Assembly (NCBI RefSeq): GCF_008065115.1
Contig: NZ_CP042913.1
Span: 2,206,338 to 2,270,337, forward strand
Reading direction: 5' to 3'
DNA: 64,000 nt
DNA from: Bythopirellula goksoeyrii
Lineage (GTDB): Bacteria; Planctomycetota; Planctomycetia; Pirellulales; Lacipirellulaceae
How positions within the stretch are numbered: the first letter of the stretch is position 1; each line of letters begins with the position of its first letter. Below the pieces are notes generated by a model. It did not search any database. It was not told the origin of the DNA and saw only the letters and a program-made list of their open reading frames with translations. Made by a program: the position numbers and the translations under genes. This document shows, in pieces, positions 60,877 to 64,000 of this stretch.

Positions 60877-61210
60877 GCAATGCTTCTCCTGTCAGGCTCG
60901 ATCGCGACTTCTCTGTGTGCAGTTCTCAGCGCGCATATCTGATGCGGAGAAGTGTTTCAATACTTCTCGCAGCCCATGTGCGCGTACTGTGCCCCACGAG
61001 GTATCACCCATCGAGACAATAATCATGCGAAGATAAGTTGGTAGTAGAAGAGATTCACGCCTCGGACGATTCGAGGCGGGTGGAATCGTAGAAAGTGGCC
61101 CTTAGCGCCGCAATAGCAGTTATTGCCGCTCCCAGAAATTTTTCCCGGCGCATGAAAAACGCCCAGGGATTGCAATCCCTGGGCGTTCAACGGTGAAATC
61201 GAGAGCCGAT
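60877..61210. other. Intergenic gap with terminator
   Basis: 334 bp upstream of the giant surface-protein gene. The only clear element is the palindrome at 61158-61187. The promoter of the surface protein must lie in the rest; no strong match was seen. Confidence 0.5.
61150..61187 (-). terminator. Intrinsic terminator after the cyclophilin gene
   Basis: A perfect 30-base palindrome at 61158-61187 (AACGCCCAGGGATTG with its complement), followed on the minus strand by TTTTTCATG. It lies 23 bp past the stop of the cyclophilin gene. Confidence 0.85.
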
Positions 61211-62035
61211 TTAAGCGGTGCGCTTGCGATTTCGCAGCGCTAGCATCATCATTGCGCCCGCTGCTAGCAGTAAAGTGTTAGGTTCTGGCACTGCGAGGTC
61301 TGTAGCAGTCGAAGCCGCCGGGCCACCACTACTCGAACTTGCCGCTGAGGAATTCGCAGCTGGTGAACTAGAAGCAATAATCGCCTCCGGAGTCGGGACA
61401 ACAAATGCCCGTTCGATGATTACCAGATGGTTATCTTGCAGCACAGGAATATTGATAGCCCCGAGATTGCCGCCACTTGGATCGAGGTTCTGCTGAGGAA
61501 GCGCCATGATTAGATTGACGGTTTCCATATTCACAATTTCAGCAAAAGGGACGAATCCTGAGTCATCCAGGAAGTCGTTGGTATCATTGAGATTAATGAA
61601 AAAGCTGCTCGTCCCCGAATTAGGATTCGTGGGATTACCACTCAATGCCAGAGAAACGGTTCCTCGCGTGTTGGAGAGACCTCCGAGATCAAAATCGACC
61701 TGGCCATCGCCATCTTCGTCTACGATTACCGGATCAAAGGTTGGCACCGAGGGGAACTCATTGAAACTTTCCGGAAGCGACAAAGTATTTGCCTGAAAGC
61801 CACCCATTTGCAATACAAAATTGGTTGCAGCACGGTTGATCACGGTCGTGTCATAACGTCCCGCATTTACGTAAGCAAGGATGTTGTCCACGTTCCCTTG
61901 CAGGAACGGATTTCCCGTTGGGTTGAGTCTCATATCAAACGTACCAACGTTCGTATCAAAACGAATCGTCTGGGCCGAAAGATTTGTGGTGGCAAATAGA
62001 CCGAGGGCAAGAGCCCAAGCTAGGTGTCGAATCAT
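61211..62035 (-). CDS. Exported cyclophilin-type peptidyl-prolyl isomerase with PEP-CTERM anchor
   Basis: 274 residues from ATG 62035 (a GTG at 62047 is the other possibility). Signal peptide (MIRHLAWALALGLFATTNLSAQ); cyclophilin core NRAATNFVLQMGGF (the catalytic Arg of FHR is present, though His is Asn), NTRGTVSLALSG and SSFFINLNDTNDFLD; a low-complexity Ser/Ala linker (~220-245); and VPEPNTLLLAAGAMMM with a basic RNRKRTA end. It would help fold proteins outside the cytoplasm; the sorting signal puts it on the envelope. Cyclophilins with a PEP-CTERM anchor are uncommon elsewhere. A terminator follows. Confidence 0.85.
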   Translation of the reverse strand: MIRHLAWALALGLFATTNLSAQTIRFDTNVGTFDMRLNPTGNPFLQGNVDNILAYVNAGRYDTTVINRAATNFVLQMGGFQANTLSLPESFNEFPSVPTFDPVIVDEDGDGQVDFDLGGLSNTRGTVSLALSGNPTNPNSGTSSFFINLNDTNDFLDDSGFVPFAEIVNMETVNLIMALPQQNLDPSGGNLGAINIPVLQDNHLVIIERAFVVPTPEAIIASSSPAANSSAASSSSGGPAASTATDLAVPEPNTLLLAAGAMMMLALRNRKRTA

Positions 62036-62137
62036 GGGGGGTTTCACCAGGGTGAGGAAAGAGGTCTCTCGATTGTTCCGATACCTCCACCCTATTCACG
62101 ACTACAGAAAACGTCAAGAAAATTGCCGCTTCTGAAT

Positions 62138-62220
62138 GAGCCGGGCCGTCCCCGGCCCCGGTCTTTTCCGACATCTGGCACAAACAGAAATATCCAAATT
62201 GGTCGGGGCCGGCCCAGCTC
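62138..62220. repeat. REPIN-like GC-rich inverted repeat
   Basis: Left arm 62138-62159 (GAGCCGGGCCGTCCCCGGCC) and right arm 62201-62220 (GGTCGGGGCCGGCCCAGCTC) are complementary with about three mismatches, 41 bases apart; the arms are themselves partly palindromic. It ends 8 bp before the purU stop. Confidence 0.65.
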
Positions 62221-62227
62221 TCCTTAT

Positions 62228-63082
62228 TCATGAATTCGCTACAATCCGATTGAAATGCAGTCGCACCTCTCCGGCGACCACCCGTCTGACACCTTCCACG
62301 AGACACGCCGGTTCATTTTCTTCCTGGCCGCGGCGGACAATTTCGTCAATCGACGTCCCAGGCGACACACTGAAAGTCGATTGGTTGATAATCTGATTCC
62401 CCGCATCCAGTTCCGGAATGATGAAGTGGCATGTCGCCCCGTAGGTGAGCATCCGCACGGCGTAGGCATCGTGATAAGGTCGCATTCCTGGAAAGCTCGG
62501 AAGCAAGCCATGGTGCAAATTGATAATCCGCCCGCCGGCATACTTCCATACGCTGGCAGGTGGCAAAATCCGCATATACCTAGCTAGCACCACGTAGTCG
62601 ATGTTCTGCTCGTCGCAGATTGAGACCAGACGCTCGTCGTCGGCATTGCCCTGGTCGTCTCCGATGGTGAACCATGGCACGTCAAACTCTTCTGCCAAGG
62701 ACCGACAGGCCTGACGATTGCTAATCATCACCGCCGCTTCGGCATTAATTAGCCCGTTATGAATTGCTGTCAATACTGCCCGAGGCGTTTCGGTGCGATA
62801 GGTTGCGCAGATTGCTAGCCGAGGCTTACGACCGACAATATCCGGCGACCAGGTACGAATAGAAAGACCGGTACGGTCACTAATATCTGCTGCCGCCGCG
62901 TGGAGTTCGTCCGCTCGTCCAGGGGCCAATTCAACCCGCGTGAGCATCGAGAAGAGCGATTCTTCGTCGTGATCGAACATCTGGATTTCCGAGATGTTTG
63001 CTCCCAATTCCGTCACGCAGTGGACGATGGGGTCGGCCAAGCCACGATGATCTGGCCCAACGGCGGTGATGATGTATTGCAT
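62228..63082 (-). CDS. purU: Formyltetrahydrofolate deformylase
   Basis: PurU hydrolyses 10-formyl-tetrahydrofolate to formate and tetrahydrofolate, feeding PurT-type purine synthesis and balancing one-carbon pools. 284 residues. N-terminal ACT domain (ITAVGPDHRGLADPIVHCV), then the formyltransferase fold: ISNRQACRSLAEEFDVPW, VLARYMRILPP, INLHHGLLPSFPGMRPYHDAY and GATCHFIIPELDAGNQIINQ, matching the N-[IL]-H-H-x-x-LP-x-F and DxG-x-I-I-x-Q motifs with the catalytic His and Asp. Lone gene. Confidence 0.93.
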   Translation of the reverse strand: MQYIITAVGPDHRGLADPIVHCVTELGANISEIQMFDHDEESLFSMLTRVELAPGRADELHAAAADISDRTGLSIRTWSPDIVGRKPRLAICATYRTETPRAVLTAIHNGLINAEAAVMISNRQACRSLAEEFDVPWFTIGDDQGNADDERLVSICDEQNIDYVVLARYMRILPPASVWKYAGGRIINLHHGLLPSFPGMRPYHDAYAVRMLTYGATCHFIIPELDAGNQIINQSTFSVSPGTSIDEIVRRGQEENEPACLVEGVRRVVAGEVRLHFNRIVANS

Positions 63083-63407
63083 AGGAAAGCGTCACTAATT
63101 GATATCACTAGTTTATTGAGACGGGGTTAACTCAGCATAATTCATCGTCGTTGGCATGTCAGCGGGGAAACACAAAGTAGGAGGCACCCTCTGTGTGCAG
63201 TTTGGAATCAAGCTACATCACAGGGAATGTGACTGCTAGTTTAACCGCTACAACTTGGACAATCCTCATCCAAATAATTTGCGATCCCTCATTCTAAGAC
63301 CTAACCTTTCATGGGTTTTTTCCCTACCGCTACTGCGGACATCGCCCCCGTTGTCCACTGTCAGTACTAGCAGTACCCCGCCGTTCCCACCTACCCCACA
63401 ATTGCAC
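63083..63407. other. Intergenic region between divergent genes
   Basis: 325 bp separating purU (minus) and the truncated winged-helix gene (plus). No gene, hairpin with a T-tract or repeat is seen; it should hold two promoters. Confidence 0.5.
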
Positions 63408-64000
63408 ATGAACACTCCCGCAGAAACTCTCGATATGGCTTCCTCCGATGAGTCGCACTCAGACCCTTCCAGCAACAATCTCGAAGCACTGCTGGATCGC
63501 ATCAACCGGCTTGCGAGTGGCGAGGAAGCGGTTGAAGCGCAACCTGAACAACGAGCTGTAACTGAGCAATCTCAGGTCGCTCCAGAGAGACCACGCCCCA
63601 TCGTTGTTCCTCCGGTCCACAATTTCGAAGATGCAGGCAGAGAGCGCAAAGAGTGGTGTCCTCCGGAGCCCAAAACACTAGCTCAAGCAGGGATCAGCGA
63701 AGGCCAACTCGAACACTTGGCCATTAAATGCCTGGGGGCATGTGGGGACTGCTCAGGTCACGAACTCGCCGAACACCACACGGTTCCCTTCCGTTTGATC
63801 GAACCTGTCCTGGCGACGTTGAAGCAAGCTCAGTTGGTCGCTTACCGCGGATCGGCTCCGATGAACGATTATGTTTATCAGCTTACCGAAATGGGCCGGG
63901 AGCAGGCGAAAAAGCTGACCGAGTATTGTAGCTATTTCGGCGCCGCGCCTGTTCCCCTCGAACACTACATCGAAAGTGTCGCCGAGCAGACACTCACCAA
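63408..64000 (+). CDS. Winged-helix protein, N-terminal part (truncated by window edge)
   Basis: The frame is open from ATG 63408 to the end, 197 codons. It begins with an acidic, Pro-rich disordered segment (SSNNLEALLDRINRLASGEEAVE, core NNLEALLDRI), then a winged-helix-like region (AGISEGQLEHLAIKCLGACGDCSGHELAEHHTVPF, core SGHELAEHH) and a segment NDYVYQLTEMGREQAKKLTEYC followed by YFGAAPVPLEHYI. In planctomycetes this N-terminus typically precedes an AAA-type ATPase domain, but that part lies outside the window, so the assignment is inference. Confidence 0.6.
   Translation, partial: MNTPAETLDMASSDESHSDPSSNNLEALLDRINRLASGEEAVEAQPEQRAVTEQSQVAPERPRPIVVPPVHNFEDAGRERKEWCPPEPKTLAQAGISEGQLEHLAIKCLGACGDCSGHELAEHHTVPFRLIEPVLATLKQAQLVAYRGSAPMNDYVYQLTEMGREQAKKLTEYCSYFGAAPVPLEHYIESVAEQTLT

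Noticed and set aside
1-64000. CRISPR array, prophage, insertion sequence or integron
   Set aside because: No regularly spaced direct repeats, Cas, integrase, transposase or phage structural proteins were seen.

Overview
The window reads as chromosomal DNA of a planctomycete, most likely of the Pirellulales. The grounds are a DUF1559 protein with a pilin-type N-terminus followed by a small lipoprotein, a DUF1080 protein, many exported proteins ending in PEP-CTERM sorting signals (several with dockerin-like Ca-binding repeats), KDO activation by KdsB (an LPS-type outer membrane), and long convergent or divergent gene blocks with little operon packing. No rRNA, CRISPR array, transposase or prophage was seen. 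There is one tRNA, tRNA-Arg(CCU).

Layout. 1-5 kb: tandem GT-C-type membrane glycosyltransferases, kdsB and glmS (envelope sugars). 5-12 kb: a large secreted protein with a degenerate hydrolase fold, a membrane-fusion protein plus fused ABC exporter, and a PfkB sugar kinase. 12-19.5 kb: exported proteins, namely an M14 carboxypeptidase, a double-length PEP-CTERM ORF, gamma-glutamyltranspeptidase and a further PEP-CTERM paralogue. 19.9-21.4 kb: DUF1559 protein and lipoprotein. 21.9-27.6 kb: an inorganic-carbon/anion locus with an EIIA-SLC4-type bicarbonate transporter facing a SulP transporter and a beta-carbonic anhydrase fused to a membrane domain. 27.8-31.7 kb: the tRNA, a DUF1080 protein, and a three-gene set (PIG-L deacetylase, NagB-like isomerase, DeoC/LacD-like aldolase) that looks like an amino-sugar pathway. 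31.8-36.8 kb: rpoD, dnaG and an HtrA-type protease. 37-39.4 kb: aat, a decayed VapBC-type toxin-antitoxin pair and a sugar isomerase. 39.4-44.3 kb: a tandem duplication of a repeat-rich PEP-CTERM protein whose noncoding flank is almost identical between copies. 44.4-46.1 kb: ECF sigma factor and its membrane partner. 46.2-49.1 kb: two trans-sulfuration enzymes, the upstream one preceded by a promoter, a SAM-II-type riboswitch and an intrinsic terminator. 49.3-53.8 kb: glycine-zipper lipoprotein, RelE/ParE-type TA pair, cinA and nadE. 53.8-63.1 kb: rlmKL, a zinc-finger protein, a 1441-residue protein with an inverse-autotransporter-like barrel and parallel beta-helix passenger, an exported cyclophilin and purU. 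The window ends inside a winged-helix protein.

The most notable items are the carbon locus (including a carbonic anhydrase that has lost the Asp of its catalytic dyad), the putative amino-sugar cluster with a non-canonical NagB active site, the SAM-II riboswitch, the in-frame fusion of two PEP-CTERM proteins, the duplicated repeat proteins with an over-conserved noncoding element, and several families of palindromic intergenic repeats.
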